64,000 bases of DNA from Flavobacterium sp. 9AF. Lineage in GTDB: Bacteria > Bacteroidota > Bacteroidia > Flavobacteriales > Flavobacteriaceae. A program made the position numbers and the translations under genes. Under the pieces are notes generated by a model. The model was not told the origin of the DNA, ran no database searches, and saw only the letters and a program-made list of their open reading frames with translations. This document shows positions 26,690-36,068 of the stretch, in pieces (positions within the stretch are counted from its first letter, which is position 1; each line of letters opens with the position of its first letter). Where the stretch lies: NCBI RefSeq assembly GCF_902506265.1, contig NZ_LR733556.1:699239-763238 (forward strand), given 5' to 3'.

Positions 26690-27727
26690 TTAAGAAATAA
26701 AGTCGAAAGACATAGGCGTTCCTTTTTCTAATTTTTGATTGGCTCTTTTACCAATAATTTCTGCATAATATTTTGGATGCAATCCAAATCCTGGACGAAC
26801 AGATCTAAGATTTTCTTTGGTAAATAATTCGCCTTCAGATATATCTTCAGCTATATATAAAGAACGGCTAAAATCTTTACCCTTTGCTTGTTTTTCAGTT
26901 AGAGTATAATCAACTATTCCTATCGCTTTTTCAGCTTCGCGAACGGCTTTAACCATTGCAGTAAATTCTTCTTCATTCATTGAAAAAGAAGCATCTGGTC
27001 CTCCAATAGCTCGATCTAAAATAAAATGTTTTTCAATAATTTTCGCACCAAAAGTGGTAGCAACTATGGGAACAGTAGCTCCCATGGTATGATCAGATAA
27101 ACCAGGTATTATTTGAAAACGTTCAGCAAAATCTTTAATCATAATCATATTGGCCTCCTCAATAGGTGCTGGATAGCTTGAAGTACATTTTAATAAAGCA
27201 ATATCGTTATTTCCTACTCTTTTACAAGCTTCAATTGCTAATTCAATGTCTTTCAATTCTGCAATTCCAGTTGAAATTATAATTGGTTTTTTCTTAGAAG
27301 CTACATATTCAATTAATGGAATATCAGTAATTTCAAAAGAAGCAATTTTATATGCTGGTACATTTAATTTTTCTAGAAAATCAACTGCAGAAAAATCAAA
27401 AGGAGAAGAAAAACAGATTAGTCCTTCTTCCTGGGCTACTTCCATAATTCTTTGATGCCATTCCCAAGGAGTATAGGCTTCTTTATACAAATCGTGTAAT
27501 TTTCTTCCATCCCAAATGGTACCTTGAATTACAAAATCAGGTTTGTTAGAATCTAACGTAATAGTATCTGCAGTATATGTTTGTAATTTAATACAATCTG
27601 CTCCTGCTCTTTTTGCTGCTCTAACTGTTTCCAAAGCAGTTTCCAAACTTCCATTATGATTAGCTGATAATTCAGCTATTATAAATACAGGGGAGGTATG
27701 ATGTATGTCGAAATTTCCTATTTTCAT
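26690..27727 (-). CDS. pseI: Pseudaminic acid synthase-type nonulosonate synthase
   Basis: This enzyme condenses a 6-deoxy-diacetamido-hexose with phosphoenolpyruvate to form a nine-carbon sugar acid. It has the NeuB-family barrel with AELSANHNGS (18-27), IKLQTYTADT and SDHTMG, and a C-terminal antifreeze-like (SAF) domain from about residue 285 (SLYIAEDISEGE, GLHPKYY). The IWDGRKLHDLYKEA stretch is typical of PseI rather than NeuB or LegI. It overlaps the double-GNAT gene by 4 bp. The exact stereochemistry of the product depends on the unusual upstream enzymes. Confidence 0.9.
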   Translation of the reverse strand: MKIGNFDIHHTSPVFIIAELSANHNGSLETALETVRAAKRAGADCIKLQTYTADTITLDSNKPDFVIQGTIWDGRKLHDLYKEAYTPWEWHQRIMEVAQEEGLICFSSPFDFSAVDFLEKLNVPAYKIASFEITDIPLIEYVASKKKPIIISTGIAELKDIELAIEACKRVGNNDIALLKCTSSYPAPIEEANMIMIKDFAERFQIIPGLSDHTMGATVPIVATTFGAKIIEKHFILDRAIGGPDASFSMNEEEFTAMVKAVREAEKAIGIVDYTLTEKQAKGKDFSRSLYIAEDISEGELFTKENLRSVRPGFGLHPKYYAEIIGKRANQKLEKGTPMSFDFIS

Positions 27728-28740
27728 TTTTTATAAATATAATGATAACTTCTATAATTTTGATAATCTAATTCATCAACAAGTTGATAACCTGCTTTAC
27801 TAAAAGATTTTTCAGAGGCTTTATTGGCTATTTTTATATATGCATTTATGTGGTAATCTGGATTTTCTTCAATAAATTTTTCAGAAGCTAAAGTTAACAT
27901 TTTAGTTGCATATCCTTTACCACGATGTTGATTATCATTAGAAATTCCTATAATCGCTTCATTATTTTCTTGTTTTTGAACTCTTACTTGACCAATAGGC
28001 TGATTGATATGATTTTCAAATAAATACATATTACAGTTAGGGTCTTTTATTTTATTTAGGAACCAATTGGTATGGTTTTCCAAAGAAATTAATTCCGATT
28101 GATATGAGTTTTCCCTAACAGCAAGATCATTAGCCCAATTGAAATATAAAATTAAATCTTCTTCTGAAGCTTTTCTAAAGGTAATATTTCTATTGATTTT
28201 AGAATGATAAACAACATCAATAAATTGGTTATCAAAAAAACAATGCTCTTTTAATCTGGCTTCATTTTTGAAACCACAATTTTCTAAAACTTCATACAAA
28301 TGTGGCCGTAAATCGAAAGCATAAGTAAAAATTTTATGAAAACCTAAATCGTTAAAAGCGAGTTTTTCTATTAAATCTAAATAAGCGCTCCAATATTGAG
28401 AAAAATAATCTTTTTCTAAAGCGGTTTTCATTACAAAAGAAATTTCTGCATTTCCATCTGTCCAATTGATATGTACAAGACCTCCATAACCTATAAAGAC
28501 ATTTCTATAGAAAAAAGAAAATAATAATTGATTGGGTCTATCTTGTTCAAACAAATTAGCAACAATTGTAGCAAAATAAATTTCTTGCTTTGCTACTGTA
28601 AGAGGTTCACTTTGTCTTAAATGATATAATTGTTCATTACGAATGTTTAAAATTTCAAATTTATCTTCATCGCGTATAGGTTCGATGTGATATCCATTCG
28701 ATTCAAAAACATTATTTTTTAAACACTTATAATTTCTCAT
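27724..28740 (-). CDS. Double GNAT-domain acyltransferase (PseH-like second domain)
   Basis: This 338-residue protein has two tandem GNAT domains. The first (about 12-180) includes YHIEPIRDEDKFEILNIRNE and a weak acyl-CoA loop. The second (about 185-338) starts NITFRKASEEDLILYFNWAND and has a good acetyl-CoA loop QHRGKGYATKML, the type seen in PseH and in GNAT parts fused to PseG. One domain probably acetylates the 4-amino group of the precursor sugar; the other may add a second acyl group or be structural. It lies between the fusion gene (1 bp) and pseI (4 bp overlap). Confidence 0.82.
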   Translation of the reverse strand: MRNYKCLKNNVFESNGYHIEPIRDEDKFEILNIRNEQLYHLRQSEPLTVAKQEIYFATIVANLFEQDRPNQLLFSFFYRNVFIGYGGLVHINWTDGNAEISFVMKTALEKDYFSQYWSAYLDLIEKLAFNDLGFHKIFTYAFDLRPHLYEVLENCGFKNEARLKEHCFFDNQFIDVVYHSKINRNITFRKASEEDLILYFNWANDLAVRENSYQSELISLENHTNWFLNKIKDPNCNMYLFENHINQPIGQVRVQKQENNEAIIGISNDNQHRGKGYATKMLTLASEKFIEENPDYHINAYIKIANKASEKSFSKAGYQLVDELDYQNYRSYHYIYKK

Positions 28741-28741
28741 T

Positions 28742-30838
28742 TTATAATAACTTTCTAAAAACTGCTTTTGCTGGTGAACCTACAAGAAATTTTTCATAAC
28801 CAACTTCCAAAGCTTTTTTATAAACATCTAAACTTTCTTTAAAGGCTTTTGCAAAGTAATAAATATCATCTTCAGTATGTGAAAAACAAGGTACAAAAGC
28901 TCCTTGAAACAAGATTCCTCTATGAATCATCTCTTGCATAAATAAGGTTCTAAATCCTTGACAAGGCTCTTTTTCAATATTTTTAAATACAAAAACTGGC
29001 ATCCAAACCGAAGGCATTAGAGTTACATAATCTTGTAATTCACTTTCATGAATTAATTGATTACATAACTCTATCATCTTTTTACCTAGTGCATGATTAT
29101 GTTCAATTACATTATTATTTTTATAGACATCAATAGTTGCCAAAGCAGCTGTAAGACCATGAGTTTCTCCACCATGTGTTGTAGAAATTAAGAATACTTT
29201 TTCTTGACCTTCATTAAGAATACCTCCTAATTCCATAATTTCTTTTTTACCCGTTAAAGCGCAAAAAGAAAAACCATTGGCAATACCTTTTCCCCATGTA
29301 GCCATATCAGGTACAATATTATATTTTGTGATGGTTCCTGGAAAGTCAGTCTTAAAACCTGTTACCATTTCATCTGCTATAAATAAAGCTCCGTTTTTAT
29401 GACATAATTCAATCGCTTGATTTAAAAACTCTTCTACAGATTTATGTTCACAAATTCCTGTTGCGCATTGATTTTTCTCAGGTTCGGTTATTACACAAGC
29501 TATTTGATTAGGATATTTTTCAAATAACTCTTTTAATGATTGAATACTGCATCCTTTAAAAGTAACAGAAAGTTCTGTTATTTCATTTGGAACACCTTTA
29601 TTACAAGCCGTTTTTCCAATAAACCAATCATCATAACTATAAAAAGGATGATCTCCTGGAAAAGCAACTAGTTTTCTTCCAGTAAAAGCTCTAGCCAATT
29701 TAACAGCAGCTGTAGTAACAATTGAGCCATTTTTAGAAAACTTAATCATATCGTGTCCAGGAACCAATTCTAAAAATTTTTCTGCTGTTTCTTTTTCCAG
29801 ATAAGAAGGTCTTTGAAAGTTTACGCCATTTTCAAGTTCTTCTTTAACAGCATCAATTACAGGTTGATATGCATGTCCTAAACTAACACTAGTTAATCCC
29901 ATTGAACAATCTAAAAATTGATTTCCATCAATATCCCATATATAAGCTCCTTTACCTCTCTTAATGGCTGCTGGAGACAAAATAGGAAACTGGTCATCAC
30001 CTTTTGAATAGGTATGACAACCACCAGGAATTAATTTATGAATAGTATTTCTATATTCGTCAGAAGCAACAAAATTTGTTATGTTGCGTAATTTAATTTC
30101 TTCAAATTTACTTTTCATATAACCTTGATTTCTAATTATAGAACTGTTTATTTCTTTTATTTTAATATTATTTAAGAGGTAATCTGCATAAACCTTCCAA
30201 GATTGATTCGCACCTAAATTATCGATTAAATGACTAATAACTTTAAAATCAGACATCTCATCTACTGTCATTCTAAGAGAAGCATATTTAGAATCAATGT
30301 AGTTATTAGAATATTTAGACAAATCAATACTTCTGCGAATATAAGGTGTTACATGCTCTCGATCTGCTTTTAATGTTGCATTTTCCCATGCCTTTTTTAA
30401 TTGGTAAAATGAAAAGACTTCAATATCAAGTCCATCTGGATATTTATCTTCAAAAACATTTGAAAAATAGTCTAAATTTTCTTTTAAGCAAAAATCAACT
30501 GTTTCATCAATTAAAGCCGGATCAATTAATGGACAATCTGATGTTACTCTTACTACATAATCTGCATTTTTGTTTTTTACTGATTGATAAAAACGATCTA
30601 ATACATCATACAAATCACCTTTATAATAAGCTAATCCTAAGTTTGAAGCAATTTCACAAATTGTATTAGAATGCTCCTCATTTGTAGTTGCAACTAACCA
30701 TTCATTTACCAATTTAGATTGTTTTATGCGTTCTAAGTGATATTCTAATAAAGTTTTACCTTGAATGGGTAATAAAACTTTTCTTGGCAATCTTGATGAA
30801 CCAATTCTAGCTTGCGTTATACCAATTATTTTTACCAA
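28742..30838 (-). CDS. Fused cytidylyltransferase (PseF/SpsF-like) and class III aminotransferase
   Basis: This is a 698-residue two-domain fusion. Residues 1-235 form a nucleotidyltransferase: GITQARIGSSRLPRKVLLP (6-24), the CTP-binding signature, and VRVTSDCPLID. Residues about 255-698 form a class III PLP aminotransferase of the glutamate-1-semialdehyde aminomutase type, with IADEMVTGFKTDFPG (487-501) and the PLP lysine K517 in WGKGIANGF. Met241 could mark an ancestral separate start. The first domain should activate the nonulosonate as CMP-sugar; the second may install an extra amino group. It overlaps the aldo/keto reductase gene by 7 bp. Confidence 0.88.
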   Translation of the reverse strand: MVKIIGITQARIGSSRLPRKVLLPIQGKTLLEYHLERIKQSKLVNEWLVATTNEEHSNTICEIASNLGLAYYKGDLYDVLDRFYQSVKNKNADYVVRVTSDCPLIDPALIDETVDFCLKENLDYFSNVFEDKYPDGLDIEVFSFYQLKKAWENATLKADREHVTPYIRRSIDLSKYSNNYIDSKYASLRMTVDEMSDFKVISHLIDNLGANQSWKVYADYLLNNIKIKEINSSIIRNQGYMKSKFEEIKLRNITNFVASDEYRNTIHKLIPGGCHTYSKGDDQFPILSPAAIKRGKGAYIWDIDGNQFLDCSMGLTSVSLGHAYQPVIDAVKEELENGVNFQRPSYLEKETAEKFLELVPGHDMIKFSKNGSIVTTAAVKLARAFTGRKLVAFPGDHPFYSYDDWFIGKTACNKGVPNEITELSVTFKGCSIQSLKELFEKYPNQIACVITEPEKNQCATGICEHKSVEEFLNQAIELCHKNGALFIADEMVTGFKTDFPGTITKYNIVPDMATWGKGIANGFSFCALTGKKEIMELGGILNEGQEKVFLISTTHGGETHGLTAALATIDVYKNNNVIEHNHALGKKMIELCNQLIHESELQDYVTLMPSVWMPVFVFKNIEKEPCQGFRTLFMQEMIHRGILFQGAFVPCFSHTEDDIYYFAKAFKESLDVYKKALEVGYEKFLVGSPAKAVFRKLL

Positions 30839-31680
30839 TTTACCGGATTTAATAGTTCTTTATGCATTACTTGTATAGCATTAATTTCCTCAAAAATAAA
30901 ATCATTTGATTTCCAATTTTGTATTGAAAGTATATTTTCTTCTAATTGAATTGCATTTTCGACACCAATTACTACTTTGTCAATATACGAATTAGTATAG
31001 GCAAAATTTAGAGCCAAATCGTTCATATTAATTTCATATTTTTTAGCAATTTGTCTTAATTGAAATAGTTCATTTTTTAAAGGTACTATTTTTTCTGGTA
31101 AGGCATTTAAATCTAAGAAATATAATCCTTGTAAAAATACAGATCGACAATGAATCTCTACTCCTTTGGATTTCAAATCCTTAAAATAAGGTCCAAATTT
31201 TTGATCCAAAAGACTAAAAGGAATCTGAATAATATCTGGAATTAATTTTAACGTCAATAAGTGTTCTAATTGCTCCGTTGTGTACAACGAATAGCCAATT
31301 TTTTGGATTTTATTTTCTTGTTTTAATTTTACTAATACTTCCCATAATTGTGGATTTTCGATTAAAAAATCGCCATTATGAGCCATAAATCCATATAAAT
31401 TATCTCTTTTTAATCGAGAAATAGAATTTAAAATAATAGTTTCTAATTCCGATTTAGAATCTGTTTTTGGAAATTTTGAAATGATATCAGCATGAAATGG
31501 TAGAAAATTTGAAATTCTTTCTTCTGCATTTCCATAGGCAATAGCTGTATCGAAAGTACATATATTATTTGCTATTGATGTATGAAAAATAGCTTTCAAA
31601 TCTGAATCTGTTGGAACTCCTTTATTATTAGAAATTCCATATTTTAATCCAAACTGTACGGTTCCTAAAGCAAGTTTCAA
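30832..31680 (-). CDS. Aldo/keto reductase in nonulosonate operon
   Basis: This 282-residue TIM-barrel NADPH-dependent oxidoreductase shows the family tetrad: Asp in FDTAIAYGNAEER (about 38-50, with Tyr46), Lys in DIISKFPK, and His in FMAHNGDFLI. The C-terminal NADPH-binding region is VVIGVENAIQLEENI. It is not part of the classic six-step pseudaminate pathway, so with the fused aminotransferase it points to a modified sugar. It lies directly between pseC (0 bp gap) and the fusion gene (7 bp overlap). Confidence 0.9.
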   Translation of the reverse strand: MKLALGTVQFGLKYGISNNKGVPTDSDLKAIFHTSIANNICTFDTAIAYGNAEERISNFLPFHADIISKFPKTDSKSELETIILNSISRLKRDNLYGFMAHNGDFLIENPQLWEVLVKLKQENKIQKIGYSLYTTEQLEHLLTLKLIPDIIQIPFSLLDQKFGPYFKDLKSKGVEIHCRSVFLQGLYFLDLNALPEKIVPLKNELFQLRQIAKKYEINMNDLALNFAYTNSYIDKVVIGVENAIQLEENILSIQNWKSNDFIFEEINAIQVMHKELLNPVNW

Positions 31681-32865
31681 TTAGCTATAAAATTTAAAAA
31701 TAGTATCAATTACAAAATTTTGCTCCTCGTCTGACAATGTTGGATACATAGGTAAGCTTATACAATTTCTATAATAGTTTTCTGCTTCAGGGTGATCTCC
31801 TTCCTTATTACCTAATTGTCTATAATATGGCATTAAATGACATGGTATATAATGTATTTGAGCAAAAATCTTGTTTTCTCTTAAGTAATTGTATAATCCT
31901 AATCGATTTTCCACTTCTAATACATATAAATGATAAGCATGGCCTTCTACATCTCCAGATTGTCCTTTTAAAAATGAAGCATTTTTAAACGATTCAAAAT
32001 ATTTTTTTGCTATAGCTCTTCTACGACCAATGCCATCATTTGCTTTATCTAACTGACTAATTCCTAATGCAGCTTGAAAATCAGTAAAACGATAATTATA
32101 TCCTAGTGTTTGCATCTCCATGTACCATCCTGGATAATTTTGATTATGCGCATTTGTACCGTTTGCAAATTCAAGTGAATTTTGAAAAGCATCTACATCA
32201 CGAGTAATTCCGTGAGTTCTTAGCATTAACAATTTCTTATAAAGGTTTTCATCATTTGTTGTTATCATTCCTCCTTCTCCAGTTGCAATGTGTTTCACTG
32301 GATGAAAAGAAAATATGGCTAAATCTGCAAAGTTTCCATTACCACAATTTTGTATTTTTCCTTCACTATCTACAAAATAACCTCCAGGTGCATGACAAGC
32401 ATCTTCTATTATCCAGAGATTATATTCCTCTGCTATTATTTTAAGTTCTTCAAGATTTACAGCTCTTCCTGCAAAATCTACTGGAATTATTCCTTTGAAA
32501 GTTCCTTTAGGATATTGCTCTAAAAGTTTTTTTATCTTAGGAATATCAATTAAATAAGTATTTGAATCAATATCAGAAAAGACAACTTCTCCACCACAAT
32601 ATTGTATACAATTAGCCGAAGCTGCAAAAGTAATGGGTGTAGTTATAACTTTCGAGTTATTATCTACATCTAGAGCTAAAGCGCATAAATGCAAAGCAGC
32701 CGTGCCATTAGCAACAGCTACACTATATTTACATCCTATATAAGAAGAGAATTTTTTTTCAAATTCTAAAATAGTCGGACCTTGTGTAAGAAAATCACCT
32801 TTTAAAGCTTGAGTAACAGCTAAAATATCTTCTTCAGTTATATTTTGTTTTCCGTATGGTATCAT
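31681..32865 (-). CDS. pseC: UDP-4-amino-4,6-dideoxy-N-acetyl-altrosamine transaminase
   Basis: This DegT/DnrJ/EryC1-family PLP aminotransferase converts the PseB 4-keto product to the 4-amino sugar. The 394-residue protein begins MIPYGKQNITEEDI, typical of PseC, has VANGTAALHL (51-60), IEDACHAPGG (153-162; cofactor-binding Asp) and the PLP lysine K191 in HPVKHIATGEGG. It follows pseB by 3 bp in the operon. Confidence 0.93.
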   Translation of the reverse strand: MIPYGKQNITEEDILAVTQALKGDFLTQGPTILEFEKKFSSYIGCKYSVAVANGTAALHLCALALDVDNNSKVITTPITFAASANCIQYCGGEVVFSDIDSNTYLIDIPKIKKLLEQYPKGTFKGIIPVDFAGRAVNLEELKIIAEEYNLWIIEDACHAPGGYFVDSEGKIQNCGNGNFADLAIFSFHPVKHIATGEGGMITTNDENLYKKLLMLRTHGITRDVDAFQNSLEFANGTNAHNQNYPGWYMEMQTLGYNYRFTDFQAALGISQLDKANDGIGRRRAIAKKYFESFKNASFLKGQSGDVEGHAYHLYVLEVENRLGLYNYLRENKIFAQIHYIPCHLMPYYRQLGNKEGDHPEAENYYRNCISLPMYPTLSDEEQNFVIDTIFKFYS

Positions 32866-32868
32866 AGT

Positions 32869-33879
32869 TTAAGCTTCAAAATCTGGATATAAATGCTCTT
32901 TTATTAGGCTTCTTAAAGTTTGTACTGTTTCCCATTCTTCATTTTCGCCTGAATTATAGCTAAAGCCTACAGGAACTTTTTCTGCTTTAAATTCTTTTAC
33001 ATAATCTTCTAAATTCCAATTGGTTACTTGAGGTAAAATAACATAATATTTTCCTAAATCATAAGTAGTAAATGAATCTGAAGCAGTAATCATTTCTTCA
33101 TGAATCTTTTCTCCAGGTCTAATCCCTACAATTTCTTGCTTACAATTAGGACCAATAGCTTCAGCAACATCAGTAATTTTGTATGATGGAATTTTGGGTA
33201 CATATAATTCACCACCCCATGCTTCGTCTAAAGCATGCAATACCATTTCTACACCTCCTTTTAAAGAAATATTAAAACGAGTCATATTGGGATCAGTAAT
33301 AGGTAAAACTCCTTCAGATTTTTTATTCATAAAGAAAGGAATAACAGAGCCATTCGACCCCATAACATTTCCATATCTAACCACAGAAAATTTAATATCC
33401 TGCTTACCTCTTATATTATTTGCAGCTATAAATAACTTGTCCGAAGTAAGTTTAGTTGCTCCATATAGGTTAATGGGTGCACACGCTTTATCTGTAGAAA
33501 GAGCAACAACTCTTGAAACATTAGAACTTAAGCATGCTTTAATAACATTTTCTGCACCACCAATATTCGTTTTTACACATTCGTCTGGGTTATATTCTGC
33601 TATATGAACGTGTTTCATTGCTGCAGCATGAATAACATAATCAATATCTGTAAAGGCTCTTTTTAATCTTTCTAAATCTCTCACATCTCCAATAAAATAT
33701 CGAATAGCTGGATATTTATGCTCTGGAAACTCTTGAGCCATTTGAAATTGTTTTTGTTCATCTCTAGAATAAATTACCAGTCTTCTTACATTAGGCCAAT
33801 TTTCTAAAATAGTTTTTGTTAATTCTTTTCCTAAAGAACCAGTTCCACCAGTAATTAAAATTGATTTATTATTTAACAT
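32869..33879 (-). CDS. pseB: UDP-N-acetylglucosamine 4,6-dehydratase (inverting)
   Basis: This short-chain dehydrogenase-fold enzyme starts pseudaminic acid synthesis by dehydrating and C5-epimerising UDP-GlcNAc. It has the NAD(P) motif TGGTGSLGKEL (10-20), HAAAMKHV, LSTDKACAP (a Lys replacing the usual catalytic Thr/Tyr pattern, as in inverting PseB) and NLYGATKLTSDK. Length is 336 residues. It is the first gene of the seven-gene nonulosonate operon, with a TAnnTTTG promoter 20 bp upstream, and is divergent from tsaC. Confidence 0.94.
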   Translation of the reverse strand: MLNNKSILITGGTGSLGKELTKTILENWPNVRRLVIYSRDEQKQFQMAQEFPEHKYPAIRYFIGDVRDLERLKRAFTDIDYVIHAAAMKHVHIAEYNPDECVKTNIGGAENVIKACLSSNVSRVVALSTDKACAPINLYGATKLTSDKLFIAANNIRGKQDIKFSVVRYGNVMGSNGSVIPFFMNKKSEGVLPITDPNMTRFNISLKGGVEMVLHALDEAWGGELYVPKIPSYKITDVAEAIGPNCKQEIVGIRPGEKIHEEMITASDSFTTYDLGKYYVILPQVTNWNLEDYVKEFKAEKVPVGFSYNSGENEEWETVQTLRSLIKEHLYPDFEA

Positions 33880-33898
33880 GTTATTTTTTTTCTAACTG

Positions 33899-33906
33899 CA
33901 AATATA
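33899..33906 (-). promoter_or_regulatory. -7 promoter element of the nonulosonate operon
   Basis: TATATTTG on the minus strand fits TAnnTTTG, 20 bp upstream of pseB. The divergent tsaC promoter lies 35 bp away. Confidence 0.65.
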
Positions 33907-33940
33907 TGAACTCTAATTTATTTTCTTTTTATTATTATAA

Positions 33941-33948
33941 TATCTTTG
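33941..33948 (+). promoter_or_regulatory. -7 promoter element of tsaC/sua5
   Basis: TATCTTTG fits TAnnTTTG, 18 bp upstream of the ATG at 33966. Confidence 0.65.
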
Positions 33949-33965
33949 CGCTATAATTTAATGCA

Positions 33966-34532
33966 ATGGACGTTAATACAGAAATACACAATGCCTTCGA
34001 AGTAATAAAAAATGGAGGAATTATACTTTATCCCACTGATACAGTATGGGGAATTGGTTGTGATGCCACTAATGAAGAAGCCATAAAAAAAATATATGCT
34101 TTAAAAAAGAGAGAAGAAAGTAAAAGTATGATTGTCTTAGTCAATGGAGAACGCATGATGCATCAGGTTTTTAATGAAATTCCTGAAGTAGCTTGGCAGA
34201 TTCTAGATTTCTCTGATAAACCAACTACTTTAATACTCGATAGACCTAAAAATGTAGCAAAAAATATAATTGCAGAGGATAATTCCTTAGCCGTAAGAAT
34301 GGTAACTGAACCTTTTTGTTATAAATTAATGGAGCGTATGAAAAAACCATTAGTATCCACTTCTGCCAATATTTCTGGTATGCCTACACCACAATCCTTC
34401 AAAGAAATTGCTTCTGAAATTTTAAAAGGTGTGGACTATGTTGTAAATTTACATCGTGAAAAAAATAATAGTAAACCTTCTACAATAATTAAGCTAGGAT
34501 TAGACAGTCAGGTTAAAATTATTAGAAAATAA
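33966..34532 (+). CDS. tsaC: L-threonylcarbamoyladenylate synthase (Sua5/YrdC/TsaC family)
   Basis: This enzyme makes threonylcarbamoyl-AMP from threonine, bicarbonate and ATP for t6A modification of tRNA position 37. The 188-residue protein is the single-domain type without the extra Sua5 C-terminal domain. Visible motifs are YPTDTVWGIGCDA (22-34), KKREESKSM with the KxR signature, and PLVSTSANISG (126-136) near the end. It is followed by cca, another tRNA enzyme, after a short spacer containing a hairpin. Confidence 0.95.
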   Translation: MDVNTEIHNAFEVIKNGGIILYPTDTVWGIGCDATNEEAIKKIYALKKREESKSMIVLVNGERMMHQVFNEIPEVAWQILDFSDKPTTLILDRPKNVAKNIIAEDNSLAVRMVTEPFCYKLMERMKKPLVSTSANISGMPTPQSFKEIASEILKGVDYVVNLHREKNNSKPSTIIKLGLDSQVKIIRK

Positions 34533-34550
34533 ATTAATATGCCAATCTAC

Positions 34551-34602
34551 AATTAGTCAATTTGTCACTGTAAATTGACTAATTTAAATATTGACTAATT
34601 TA
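34551..34602. repeat. Hairpin and direct repeat built on ATTAGTCAA/TTGACTAAT
   Basis: A perfect 13-bp inverted repeat (34551-34563 with 34572-34584, 8-nt loop) is followed by a second direct copy of ATTGACTAATTTA (34574-34586 and 34590-34602), ending 5 bp before the cca start codon. A related, more degenerate sequence lies before the gene at 46929. Confidence 0.75.
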
Positions 34603-34607
34603 AAAAA

Positions 34608-36026
34608 ATGAATTACAAACAACATCTCGATAATAAAATATTTGAAATTGTCTCAAAAGCCGCTTCCCAACTAAATTTAGAATGTTATGTTATTGGAGGT
34701 TTTGTAAGAGACATTTTATTAGAACGAAATCACAAAAAAGATATTGATATTGTTGCAGTAGGTAGTGGTATAGCACTAGCTCTAAAAGTATCTGAACTTA
34801 TCCCAAGCAATCCTAAAGTACAAGTTTTTAAAAACTATGGTACAGCCATGTTGCGTTTTCAGGACATGGACATTGAATTTGTGGGAGCTCGAAAAGAATC
34901 ATATAATAGAGATAGTCGTAAACCAATTGTAGAAAATGGCACATTAAAAGATGACCAAGAAAGACGTGATTTTACAATAAATGCTTTAGCTTTTTCATTA
35001 AACAAAGTGAATTTTGGTGAATTATTGGATCCTTTTAATGGTGTTGAAGACTTAAAAAATAAAATTATTCGTACTCCTTTAGATCCTGACATTACCTATT
35101 CTGATGATCCTTTACGAATGTTAAGAGCGATTCGTTTTGCTAGTCAATTGCATTTTGAAATTGAAACAGAATCTTTAGATGCTATTTCTCGAAACAAGGA
35201 AAGAATTAATATCATATCTGGGGAAAGAATTGTAGAAGAATTCAATAAAATTTTATCCTCTCAAAAACCTTCTATTGGTTTTCTTTTATTACATCAAACA
35301 GGTTTATTAGATATTATTTTACCTGAATTGACAGCTCTTAATAATGTTGAAGAAGTTGAAGGTCATACACATAAAAACAACTTTTATCATAGTTTAGAAG
35401 TGGTAGATAATATTTGTCCAAATACTGATGATGTTTGGTTGAGATGGGCTGCTTTATTACATGATATTGGTAAAGCACCTACGAAAAGATTCAATAAAAA
35501 ACAAGGTTGGACTTTTCACGGACATGAATTTTTAGGAGGCAAAATGGTAAAGCGCATTTTTGAACGCTTGCATATGCCTTTGAATCAAAAATTAAAATTT
35601 GTACAGAAAATGGTCACTATGAGTTCGAGACCCATTGTACTGGCTCAAGATATCGTTACTGATTCAGCAGTGCGTAGATTGGTCTTTGATGCAGGTGAAG
35701 ATGTTGAAAGTTTAATGACCTTGTGTGAAGCCGATATTACTACCAAAAACCCAAAAAAGTTTAGCAAATATCATAACAATTTCAAAATTGTACGTCAGAA
35801 AATTGTAGAAGTTGAAGAAAGAGATCATGTTCGTAATTTTCAACCACCCATTACTGGTGAAGAGATTATGGAATTATTTGGTTTAAAACCAGGTAGAGAA
35901 ATTGGCGTTTTAAAAGAAGCAGTTAAAGAAGCTATTTTAGAAGGAGAAATTCCAAATGAATATGAAAAAGCTCTGGCTTTTGTTGTTCAAAAAGCAGAAA
36001 AAATGGGTTTAAAGAAAGTTAATTAA
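34608..36026 (+). CDS. cca: CCA tRNA nucleotidyltransferase / poly(A) polymerase family with HD domain
   Basis: This protein adds or repairs the CCA end of tRNAs. The 472-residue class II nucleotidyltransferase has [11 protein letters not shown] (30-40), the catalytic DID (45-47), [10 protein letters not shown] in the head/neck, and a C-terminal HD phosphohydrolase domain ([13 protein letters not shown], with HGHEFLGG). A poly(A) polymerase role is possible for this family, but the two-domain HD form in Bacteroidota is normally annotated as CCA-adding. It is preceded by tsaC. Confidence 0.92.
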   Translation: MNYKQHLDNKIFEIVSKAASQLNLECYVIGGFVRDILLERNHKKDIDIVAVGSGIALALKVSELIPSNPKVQVFKNYGTAMLRFQDMDIEFVGARKESYNRDSRKPIVENGTLKDDQERRDFTINALAFSLNKVNFGELLDPFNGVEDLKNKIIRTPLDPDITYSDDPLRMLRAIRFASQLHFEIETESLDAISRNKERINIISGERIVEEFNKILSSQKPSIGFLLLHQTGLLDIILPELTALNNVEEVEGHTHKNNFYHSLEVVDNICPNTDDVWLRWAALLHDIGKAPTKRFNKKQGWTFHGHEFLGGKMVKRIFERLHMPLNQKLKFVQKMVTMSSRPIVLAQDIVTDSAVRRLVFDAGEDVESLMTLCEADITTKNPKKFSKYHNNFKIVRQKIVEVEERDHVRNFQPPITGEEIMELFGLKPGREIGVLKEAVKEAILEGEIPNEYEKALAFVVQKAEKMGLKKVN

Positions 36027-36068
36027 GTTGTTAACTTATATTTTTAATTGTATTGAATATAATTATTT

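Noticed and set aside
33179..33607. Long antisense frame opposite pseB
   Set aside because: It has no domain or start signal and is a shadow of pseB codon usage; the same holds for the other antisense frames, such as those opposite clpB, glyA and the TonB receptor.
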